Source: Omnitrophica bacterium GWA2_52_8 (GTDB taxonomy: Bacteria; Omnitrophota; Omnitrophia; Omnitrophales; Aquincolibacteriaceae). Taken from it: DNA of 13,469 bases. The stretch spans positions 6,591 to 20,059 of the forward strand of contig MHFC01000033.1 in NCBI GenBank assembly GCA_001804025.1, read 5' to 3'. Position numbers and translations under genes: made by a program. The notes below the pieces were generated by a model that was given only the letters and a program-made list of their open reading frames with translations, was not told the origin of the DNA and ran no database searches. Below are positions 6,982-13,469 of this stretch, in pieces; the stretch's first letter is position 1, and every line of letters begins with the position of its first letter.

Positions 6982-9900
6982 TTAGGCCTGCGTATAGAAG
7001 TACCGGGAAATAAAGGCTTGATCGAGCTTCTCGGCAAATGACCGCATATCGGAACGTTCAAGACCGATGTCCCGCAGCGCGGAAAGAATCCCGCCCTGCG
7101 CCAGCTCCCGGTATTTGCGGATCAGTGCCGCATCCGCCGAGCCGTCCACCAGCGCGGCCTCACGGTCCAAACCGAAAACATGGGCCGCCGAGGACGCGTC
7201 GGCCCCGAAATCATGGAGGATCCGCCCCACGGGAAGACGGACCGGTTCGAGTCCTGCCCGGCTGCTTCCGGCCACCGTTATTTGTCCGTAAAATTGCGTC
7301 AGGGTTCCCGTTTGAAAACCGGCCTCGCGCGCCTGCCGGTAGGCGTCCGCAACAAGCCGCGGAAATGCCACCGCAAAATTCCGGGCATTAACGGCCGCTA
7401 AGAAAATCTGCGGAAACTCACGCGCGGAATCCTGCGAAAAATCCAGCTCTTCCCGCACATAAGGGTTCATCGCTTCTGCTCCCGCCGTATCTCCGTTCAA
7501 AGACAGCAGCAAAACCTGCCGTCCCGGACGGCCGCGGACAATTCCGGCAAGTCCGAAAAGCAGTTTGCGCGCCCCCGGGTCCGATTCAAAATTGGGAACT
7601 TGATCGACAAGAAGGACATTCAGCGTTGCGGCAGTATCACGGACCGGAACTTCGCGGGCATCCGCGTCAAGATTCAAATCCCCTTTTAAAAATTCTGCGG
7701 CCGGCACGTTTTCCGGGGCAATCCCACGCGTCATATGAAGGCTCACCCAGCGGCCGCTCGCCCACGGCGCCGCGGTTTCAAGAGAGCGGACCGCTTTGCC
7801 GTAGCGCGCCCAAAGCTGCGCCGTCCCGCTTTGGCCGGCATCCTGTGCCCAGCCGGAAGAAAACCGGATTTCGGAGCGGTTTGTCCCAAGCTTTACTTCA
7901 AGGATTTGATTGGGCCGCACCTCAACCGTTTTGATCTTGAGCCGATCGATTTTGGACCTCTGAATTTGAATTTCCGAAAACCCGGCGTCGGGGCGGCCTT
8001 CAAGCACTTCAATCGCTTCAAGAACCATCTCAAGCGGCACATTCTGTTTTCCGGTATATTGATATCCGATAAAATCGGCGGCCACGCCCGTCGTCAATTT
8101 TCGCAGCAAAGATTCCGCCGTTTTCTGGGAGATCCGCTTTTTAAGCGGAATCGCGACGTAATCGCCGGAAGCAACCATGTCCGAATCAAACTGCTGAACG
8201 GCGATCAGACGATCGTCACCCTTTTTTGAAACGGCTTTGGCAACCCCCAGTTTATATTCTGCCTGCAGTCCCAAAGCGGTAACCGTATCGCCGAACGGCG
8301 CCGGCCCAAGAATTTTCAGCACCAGCACTTCATGTCCGCCGGTCCGTTTGGCATCGATCCATCTTTTAAACTTATCGAGGGCCGCATCGGGAAGGTCTTG
8401 TATGCCGTCGTCATTCACGGCCTGCGCCAGATCACGGGCTCCGGCCCGAACCACCGTCCCAGCTGCCGGAACCGTGCCGGCGGCCGGCGTTGTTTTCGAC
8501 GGCACCGCGGCGGCTGCAGCCGGCACGTCCGCGGCCGGCACCGCATCATCAACTTGCGCTTCTTCATCAGCCACAGCAACAGGACGGACACGCAAATAAA
8601 GGCCGGCTAAAACAGTTCCGTAATTTTTATCTTTTGAAAATTCCGCCTCCTCGATCAATACCCGCACGGCTTCCAGCAGTTTAAATGTGGAGCCTCTCGA
8701 AATTTCTTTCGTGCTTCTTGTTGGCTCGCCGGCGAGGGGCCTGGCCTTGGTATTAGATTTAAACGTGAGGACAAAAGAACCTTCTGTTTCTCCCGGTGCA
8801 ATCAGGACCTCAAACTTTTGTTCCGCCAGGTCGGAAATTACCGCCTGCTTTTCCAGCCCTTTAAAATTGTCGTCGATGAATCTTAGAACCCGTTCCTCAA
8901 TGGCATGCGTCAGCATCGTTCTTAGCGGCTGCAAGTATGCCTGCTCAAGAGGGTCTTTTAACGCTAAAAGGCTTCTAGAAAACTCGGCGGTGCCCGCTTC
9001 TACCGTGGCCCCGAAAATAGTGAAATATAATTTTGAAATTTCCCGGCGCAGCTGAATTGCCGCAGCCCAATGTTCCTGCGAAACGGCGCTATAAAGCGCA
9101 TTCAGTTTGTCCTGCGCGGCATTGCGCGAATTGCCCCAGCCGTGAAGTTTTACCGCCGCCTGATAAAGTTTTCGAACATCATCCGGCTCCACACGCGCTT
9201 CCGAGCGGCCGGGTCTGCGGCGGGAAGGATCTCGAATGGGTGATGATTCCGCAGGCGCTTCGGCTTCTTCAACGACAACTCTTGTTCCGGAGCTCCTTGT
9301 CTTGCCGATTTTTCGTATCCTGACGGAAAAAATTATTCCTGCCATTTTGTCCCGCCGATAAACCGCTTTGCGCGTTGCCTCTAACATCAGTGACACCGGA
9401 AGAAAAAAAGCAACGTTCCGCCTCTGCCCGTCGGGGAAATAGAGCTCGAGCCCCTGGGCCTTCCTGCCTTTTTCAACAATCGAAGCCGCACGAAGTTCAT
9501 ATTTTTTGTCCGTGCCGGCGGCTTGCTCCAACTCTTCCAAAATCGTTTGCGTCACTTCCGGCGCGTCAATAATTTCATCACGTAAAACAGGCACCTCTGC
9601 CGGCGCTTCAATACCAATACGGACCGTATCTCCATCAAAAACTCTGACAATTTTAACAACAATATGATCACCAATAACGATCTCTTCGCCTTCATGGCGC
9701 GACAAAACCAGCATCCGCGATTCGGAGCGGACGCCCTTGTAGCGGAATGTCGCGGTCCCTGCGGCAACACCGGTCAGCTCTATTTGCTCCTCGCCGATAT
9801 GCAGCCGCTCACCCAAAGCCAGCGCAAAATCGCGGGCTTCCGAGCGCGGCGTCATCACCTGGGAAACTTTTTCGATCAATTTTTCCAGCAATGCAATCCC

Positions 9901-11505
9901 TTCATGTTTTTGCGGTGCTTGACCGGCCGGCTTTGCCGGTCCTCCCAAAACTTCATTGATAATATCATCAAAAGAATCGTCCGCCTGAACGCGGTGATTG
10001 GCTTCCTCAAGCGCGGCGGTAAGATCGGTATGGGCATTTTTCAGCGCTTCCTGAAATTTTGCTTCATCGTTAAAATCGACCTTCCCGAACGCTCTTCCGG
10101 CCGCTTCCAGATGGTTCCCCACCGCGCGAAACATGTCCGCCTGAAATTTTGTCTTTACGAGATTGGTCCCCGCCGCAATCTGCTCCGCCATTTTTTTTCT
10201 TTCTGCCGCTTTCTCCGCATCGGAGCTTCGCGTTTCCGCACGCACCGCTTCTTTCTTCTGAACGGGAACGGAATAAACAAAAACAAGGTCTCCCTTGCCG
10301 AGCTTGACCTTGGACAAATCGCCGTCCGCAGAGACCCAGCGCAATTTTGCAACCGTGTTTCCGCCCACGCCGAAACCAAAGAGCTCGCGGCCCTGTTGTT
10401 CTTTATCCGGCCGGAGTTGCTCGGCCGCCTGTTTTAACGTCGCGGCCGCCATAACGCGGTAAGCTTCGAACGCCGCGCGCGCCATGGCCGCACCCACCGT
10501 TTTTTCCAGCTGCGGCATGATCTCCCGGTTCCCGATCAATGAAACGTCAAAACGCCCCGCAAAACTGTCCGCCCGATTCTCCCCGTCCGCATGATTAAAA
10601 ACCGAATATTCCAGTCTGCTTATATCTCTATCTTCATCAAGAATGGTGACATGACGCTGCACGGGGACGCCGAATTGAGAGTTGAGTGTCTTGAAAAATT
10701 CCGGCCGCCCGATCCCGCGCATCAGGATCCGAGGGCCGTATTTGATCATAAAACGCAGTGCATTATCGCCGAACCCGCCGTTATCCTTCACAAGCGTTAC
10801 CGGCACCGAAAATTTGAGCCCCTGCGCGGCCTCATCCTGCAGCGCCCGGAGATCTTGCCCCATTAACCGGCGCAGGGCGATGGTTTGTTTTTCCCCGCGT
10901 AAAACCGGATTGGACTCATCCATTTTGCTCCCTGTAAACTGTCCCAGCCATCCGGCAAAAGGCTCGCGAAGTTCTTTTTGGGAAGTTAAAATAATCTCTT
11001 CCACCGCTCCAAGATAGTAAGCCCCGTCCCGGAGGAAGAAGCGCAGTTGGACCGTTCCCGCAGATTTTCCGTTTACATGAATCCGGAATATTTCGTCCGT
11101 TCCGTCATAATTATATTGGTCCATCCTATACCCCGGATTGCGCCATTCCGGATGGGTCAGCGTCACAGTTTTTCGGCCCTGCCGCAGTGTGATTTTTCCG
11201 AAAAGCTGGACACCGTTGGCGTCCGTTCCCCAGGAGGCATTGGCAAAAGAAATTTCATCTTTTTTCACGCGCGCTTCAGAGCGGCCGGGAAATTCGAGGC
11301 CGCGGGCGGTCACATCAAAACTGCCGGAGTAAATACCGGGAAGAACGACCGTCATTTTCCCGGGACCGGCGTTCCAGGAATCCGGTGCGGCAAAAGCCAC
11401 GGCCGGTTCGCCGGAAAATACAAAAATGCCGGTATCCCGGGCCCGGATTAACGCCCCCGTCAGCTCTTGCCCCATCCGCGCCGGGTCATAACCGCGGCGC
11501 TGCAT
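6982..11505 (-). CDS. Giant 1507-aa mosaic protein with internal CsrA-like domain and seven R-S-E-x-R motifs
   Basis: I do not recognise the protein as a whole. Residues 598-645 are a CsrA-like RNA-binding domain. R-S-E-x-R or close variants occur at residues 75, 422, 554, 593, 767, 1210 and 1484. Around residues 427-550 lies a charged, helical, probably coiled-coil region (DAEKAAERKKMAEQI, LLEKLIEKV). Residues about 976-1020 are an Ala/Pro linker with PAAGTV repeated. The rest mixes beta-rich segments (1-200) and alpha/beta segments (1310-1370). No signal peptide or clear membrane segment is seen. ATG 11505 overlaps the upstream gene by 46 bp in another frame with only a weak GGCGGGG upstream; an alternative ATG is at 11475. 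The function is unknown. A cytosolic regulator and a part of an exported polyprotein are both possible. Confidence 0.8.
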   Translation of the reverse strand: MQRRGYDPARMGQELTGALIRARDTGIFVFSGEPAVAFAAPDSWNAGPGKMTVVLPGIYSGSFDVTARGLEFPGRSEARVKKDEISFANASWGTDANGVQLFGKITLRQGRKTVTLTHPEWRNPGYRMDQYNYDGTDEIFRIHVNGKSAGTVQLRFFLRDGAYYLGAVEEIILTSQKELREPFAGWLGQFTGSKMDESNPVLRGEKQTIALRRLMGQDLRALQDEAAQGLKFSVPVTLVKDNGGFGDNALRFMIKYGPRILMRGIGRPEFFKTLNSQFGVPVQRHVTILDEDRDISRLEYSVFNHADGENRADSFAGRFDVSLIGNREIMPQLEKTVGAAMARAAFEAYRVMAAATLKQAAEQLRPDKEQQGRELFGFGVGGNTVAKLRWVSADGDLSKVKLGKGDLVFVYSVPVQKKEAVRAETRSSDAEKAAERKKMAEQIAAGTNLVKTKFQADMFRAVGNHLEAAGRAFGKVDFNDEAKFQEALKNAHTDLTAALEEANHRVQADDSFDDIINEVLGGPAKPAGQAPQKHEGIALLEKLIEKVSQVMTPRSEARDFALALGERLHIGEEQIELTGVAAGTATFRYKGVRSESRMLVLSRHEGEEIVIGDHIVVKIVRVFDGDTVRIGIEAPAEVPVLRDEIIDAPEVTQTILEELEQAAGTDKKYELRAASIVEKGRKAQGLELYFPDGQRRNVAFFLPVSLMLEATRKAVYRRDKMAGIIFSVRIRKIGKTRSSGTRVVVEEAEAPAESSPIRDPSRRRPGRSEARVEPDDVRKLYQAAVKLHGWGNSRNAAQDKLNALYSAVSQEHWAAAIQLRREISKLYFTIFGATVEAGTAEFSRSLLALKDPLEQAYLQPLRTMLTHAIEERVLRFIDDNFKGLEKQAVISDLAEQKFEVLIAPGETEGSFVLTFKSNTKARPLAGEPTRSTKEISRGSTFKLLEAVRVLIEEAEFSKDKNYGTVLAGLYLRVRPVAVADEEAQVDDAVPAADVPAAAAAVPSKTTPAAGTVPAAGTVVRAGARDLAQAVNDDGIQDLPDAALDKFKRWIDAKRTGGHEVLVLKILGPAPFGDTVTALGLQAEYKLGVAKAVSKKGDDRLIAVQQFDSDMVASGDYVAIPLKKRISQKTAESLLRKLTTGVAADFIGYQYTGKQNVPLEMVLEAIEVLEGRPDAGFSEIQIQRSKIDRLKIKTVEVRPNQILEVKLGTNRSEIRFSSGWAQDAGQSGTAQLWARYGKAVRSLETAAPWASGRWVSLHMTRGIAPENVPAAEFLKGDLNLDADAREVPVRDTAATLNVLLVDQVPNFESDPGARKLLFGLAGIVRGRPGRQVLLLSLNGDTAGAEAMNPYVREELDFSQDSAREFPQIFLAAVNARNFAVAFPRLVADAYRQAREAGFQTGTLTQFYGQITVAGSSRAGLEPVRLPVGRILHDFGADASSAAHVFGLDREAALVDGSADAALIRKYRELAQGGILSALRDIGLERSDMRSFAEKLDQAFISRYFYTQA
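8449..8580 (-). other. Ala/Pro-rich low-complexity linker with PAAGTV tandem repeat
   Basis: Encodes roughly residues 976-1019: an acidic start (ADEEAQVDDA), then VPAADVPAAAAAVPSK and two consecutive PAAGTV units, followed by VRAGARDLAQ. This is a flexible inter-domain linker and marks another module border in the giant protein. Confidence 0.6.
9571..9714 (-). other. CsrA/RsmA-like RNA-binding domain embedded in the giant protein
   Basis: Residues 598-645 align along the full core of CsrA: MLVLSRHEGEEIVIGDHIVV, then VRIGIEAPAEVPVLRDEI. Conserved positions present are L4, R6, G9, E10, I14-G15-D16, the VRIG strand, A-P-x-E-V, and the arginine equivalent to R44 of E. coli CsrA (here R642, one position later because of a one-residue loop insertion). 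R6 and R44 are the main RNA contacts known for the family; R7 is replaced by His. The initial Met falls immediately after RSESR. The DNA is A/T-rich here: I count 30 G+C in 80 bases at 9611-9690 against 51 in 80 at 9701-9780. There is no good Shine-Dalgarno sequence before the internal ATG. Confidence 0.87.
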
Positions 11506-13307
11506 GGCGCGGCGACCCCGCCGGTCAAAAGAGTCTCGAGAAACAGCTCCGGACGCTTTCCGGAAACTGCGCCCTCGGCAAGATAACTTTTTTGCGCTTG
11601 CAGCTGCGGCACCACACCGGAGTCTTCCTGCAGGCGGAACTCCGGCGACACGTTGGTCCCGAGCATCACTTTTTCATAAAGGCCCGCCGCATCCGGCCCG
11701 GCCTTTTCAAGGCGCGGCATGACGGCCGCATACGCAACCTTCCGGGACTTTAAATCTTCCAGCATCCCGTCCGTATGAAACCCGCCCGAAACAAGCGCAA
11801 CGGCTTTCCCGCGGCTCCCGGCGGCGCGGAGCGCATTTTCAACCAAAAGCCCGTCGCGCTTTTGCGAAAGTCTGTAAAAATCTCCGGCCGCACGCAGCAG
11901 GTTTTCCGGCAGAGGCGGAATGCCTTGCGGTGCCGGTCCCATGTCCGGATGGTTCCGGAAAAAAGTTTCGTCAAAACGCGTAAGCCGGCGCATGAAATCT
12001 GCCGCCGGTTCAAACTCTGCTCCGCGCGCGGTTTGCCGGTAGCGGTCCCATTCTTTGCGGGTCATCTTCAAGGACAGCAGTTTTTCCAGCAGCTCAAAAT
12101 CGCGGATGAGGGCCAGCAGATGTTTTGGTTCCCCGCTTTGCGCAAGAGCGGAGGCGATCCGCGCCTCAAGCGCCTCGGCTTCTTCGAACAATGCCGCCGC
12201 ATCCATCTCTTCTTTGAGGATTTGGACCGCGCCGGCTTTCAGAAATTGCGGGTAGGGCATCAGGGATATTTTTGACACCGCGCACAGCCGGTGCAGCGCT
12301 TCAAAGAAATGCCGCACGGACCGCACTTTCGGTTCGGAGGTTTGAGAACGGACCCAGGCCGTAAAGCCGGCGGCGTCTTTCGGTTTCCCGGAACCGGTTC
12401 CGGCCGCGGGAACAAGCCGGACGACCCCTTCGAGATAAAAGCTCTTCACTGCCGAATCCGGCAGTGCGGTTTTAAGCTTTGCCTCCAGAGCTTCTCTTTC
12501 CTGCAAAACAGCGCCGGCGGCAAGCGCCTTTTCGAGACCGAGCCACGCAAAAAACCGTGCCAGCTGCGGCCGTTCGAATTGATCGCGCGCATGCCCGGCC
12601 TCCAGATTTAATGCGGAAACCGCAAGGCCACGCAAACCGATCAGATAATTTTTGATATAAGAGCCGTCCTCACCCCATAAGCGGCGCTCGCGGAGAAGTT
12701 TCAAAAAAAGCTCAGGAAAAATTTTTGCCGCCCGGCTGTCGAGCAGGGCGCGGATGCGGGCAAGATCTTGTTCCACGGCACCTCGGTTCCCCAGCACCTG
12801 TTCAAAAATCCGAAAACTATCCACATACGCGTCCGGATCATCCGCCCCGAAGACCGGCACCTCGGGATATTTTCCGCGGTAGGCAAACCGTTCGACACCG
12901 GTCAATTCCCCCCTATCGGTCAGCCGCTCGACCAATTCATCGTTGAGGGCCGGTTCGGAAAAAAGTTTCAGCATTTCGGGGGCCAGCTCGCCGAATGCGC
13001 CTTCGACCGCAACGGCACCGAGCAGGCCGCGGGCCGAAAGGTCCTCAAGAATCGCCTCGATTTTTTTCTGGGCTTCGGGATTGGCGTGCGCGTCCCGGAT
13101 GTGGATGATCCGCGGGAGACCGGGGCCGGTTTGTTCGGGCAAAAAAACTTCTTCAACGCGGCCCAATCCCGGCGGCACATCAAAACCGGCAGCGATGTCC
13201 GTCTTTGCGCTTTGCAAAACGGCAGACGAAGAGGGAGCGGCCGCAAGCGAGCTCTGGGCCGCAAAAAAACAGGCCAGGACAAGAGAAAATAATTTCTTAA
13301 GCGGCAT
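11460..13307 (-). CDS. Secreted H-x-x-D-x-H protein, ChaN/Tiki/erythromycin-esterase-like
   Basis: A 615-aa protein with a clear Sec signal peptide (KK at 4-5, hydrophobic 6-23, probable cut near SLAAA, residue 24). The recognisable core is at the two ends: IIHIRDAHANPEAQ (67-80) with H69, D72, H74; AVAVEGAFGEL (98-108); VFGADDPDAY (152-161); and near the C-terminus ALVSGGFHTDGMLEDL (504-519) with H511. An early strand with His, a V-E-G strand and a late G-G-F-H-T strand resemble the metal-binding ChaN/Tiki/EreA fold; this assignment is by pattern only. The middle (about 170-480) is helical. The start has an excellent AAGGAGG box at 13318-13324 with 10-nt spacing. Its last 46 bp overlap the giant gene, so the two are probably co-expressed. 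Substrate unknown. Confidence 0.75.
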   Translation of the reverse strand: MPLKKLFSLVLACFFAAQSSLAAAPSSSAVLQSAKTDIAAGFDVPPGLGRVEEVFLPEQTGPGLPRIIHIRDAHANPEAQKKIEAILEDLSARGLLGAVAVEGAFGELAPEMLKLFSEPALNDELVERLTDRGELTGVERFAYRGKYPEVPVFGADDPDAYVDSFRIFEQVLGNRGAVEQDLARIRALLDSRAAKIFPELFLKLLRERRLWGEDGSYIKNYLIGLRGLAVSALNLEAGHARDQFERPQLARFFAWLGLEKALAAGAVLQEREALEAKLKTALPDSAVKSFYLEGVVRLVPAAGTGSGKPKDAAGFTAWVRSQTSEPKVRSVRHFFEALHRLCAVSKISLMPYPQFLKAGAVQILKEEMDAAALFEEAEALEARIASALAQSGEPKHLLALIRDFELLEKLLSLKMTRKEWDRYRQTARGAEFEPAADFMRRLTRFDETFFRNHPDMGPAPQGIPPLPENLLRAAGDFYRLSQKRDGLLVENALRAAGSRGKAVALVSGGFHTDGMLEDLKSRKVAYAAVMPRLEKAGPDAAGLYEKVMLGTNVSPEFRLQEDSGVVPQLQAQKSYLAEGAVSGKRPELFLETLLTGGVAAPCSAAVMTRRGWGKS

Positions 13308-13360
13308 CTGAATGATGCCTCCTTTTTTATGAAAATCCGCAGAGGGATGAGTAAGAAGGC

Positions 13361-13469
13361 GCTGAATATTTAAAAATCTAAATTGTATCCCCTCATCCTA
13401 ACCTTCTCCCGGCGGGAGAAGGAACTTCAAAACTCTTTCTCCAATATCCCCTCTCCCAATCCGCCGAAG
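13361..13469. repeat. Palindromic dispersed repeat, right flanking copy (cut by window edge)
   Basis: Begins GCTGAATATTT, contains perfect 9-bp arms CCTTCTCCC (13402-13410) and GGGAGAAGG (13414-13422) around GGC, and continues ACTTCAAAACTCTTTCTC to CCCTCTCCC. It matches 6661-6800 in the same orientation. After CCCTCTCCC it continues ATCCGCCGAAG, the reverse complement of part of the nested hairpin element at 6708-6756, then the window ends. Confidence 0.8.

Larger units (their letters stand above)
7042..11283 (-). repeat. Seven dispersed R-S-E-x-R coding motifs inside the giant gene
   Basis: Motifs, in translation order: RSEAR 11269-11283 (R75), RAETR 10228-10242 (R422), RSEAR 9832-9846 (R554), RSESR 9715-9729 (R593), RSEAR 9193-9207 (R767), RSEIR 7864-7878 (R1210), RSDMR 7042-7056 (R1484). 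The first and fifth extend to PGRSEARV and agree at 22 of 24 bases. All arginines use CGN codons. Several lie at visible seams: one directly before the CsrA domain, one after a Pro/Arg-rich linker. I saw no copy in the other genes of the window. Confidence 0.75.

Noticed and set aside
9571..9714. CsrA region as a separate free csrA gene started at the internal ATG
   Set aside because: There is no proper ribosome-binding site before ATG 9714, the frame is open on both sides, and no stop follows the domain, so it is part of the large protein.
9664..10437. Long open frame on the plus strand (257 codons) opposite the CsrA region
   Set aside because: It is antisense to the giant gene, has no Shine-Dalgarno sequence or recognisable domain, and its Arg/Phe/His-rich composition is that of a reversed coding strand.

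Overview
The window is a compact, one-directional stretch of a bacterial chromosome. Every convincing gene lies on the minus strand, so transcription runs from right to left. The two housekeeping genes (dnaX and recR), the Sec-type signal peptides and the good Shine-Dalgarno sequences show a bacterium. The giant mosaic protein, and an H-x-x-D-x-H protein of a type I associate with Candidatus Omnitrophota and related candidate phyla, make an Omnitrophota-like organism my best guess. That assignment is inference, not proof.

Layout in transcription order. (1) At 13307-11460 is a secreted 615-aa protein that looks like a distant ChaN/Tiki/erythromycin-esterase-type protein. (2) Overlapping its end by 46 bp in another frame is a 1507-aa protein of unknown function (11505-6982). 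It carries a complete CsrA-like RNA-binding domain in its interior and seven copies of an R-S-E-x-R motif. (3) About 500 bp without a gene follows (6480-6981), filled with palindromic dispersed repeats. A close copy of one of them lies upstream of the 615-aa gene (13361-13469), so related repeats flank the two-gene block in the same orientation. (4) dnaX (6479-4764) and recR (4710-4108) form the replication/repair pair; the ybaB/ebfC gene that often sits between them is absent. (5) Next is a tightly coupled operon: a short-chain dehydrogenase (3969-3139), a double-receiver protein without output domain (3142-2402), a secreted glycoamylase-like hydrolase with a CBM9-like domain (2402-474), and an XRE-type regulator (470 to beyond the left edge). 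Its junctions are 4-bp, 1-bp and 3-bp apart or overlapping.

The most novel content is the 1507-aa protein. The CsrA module keeps the RNA-binding arginines, begins exactly after an R-S-E-S-R motif, and sits in a patch of DNA clearly poorer in G+C than the sequence before it. This suggests modules joined at R-S-E-x-R seams. Whether the protein is cytosolic (able to bind mRNA) or made as an exported fusion with the upstream signal-peptide protein is the main open question. The last four genes plausibly link sensing (receiver domains, XRE regulator) to breakdown of an extracytoplasmic beta-glucan-type polymer, but the substrate is not proven by sequence.
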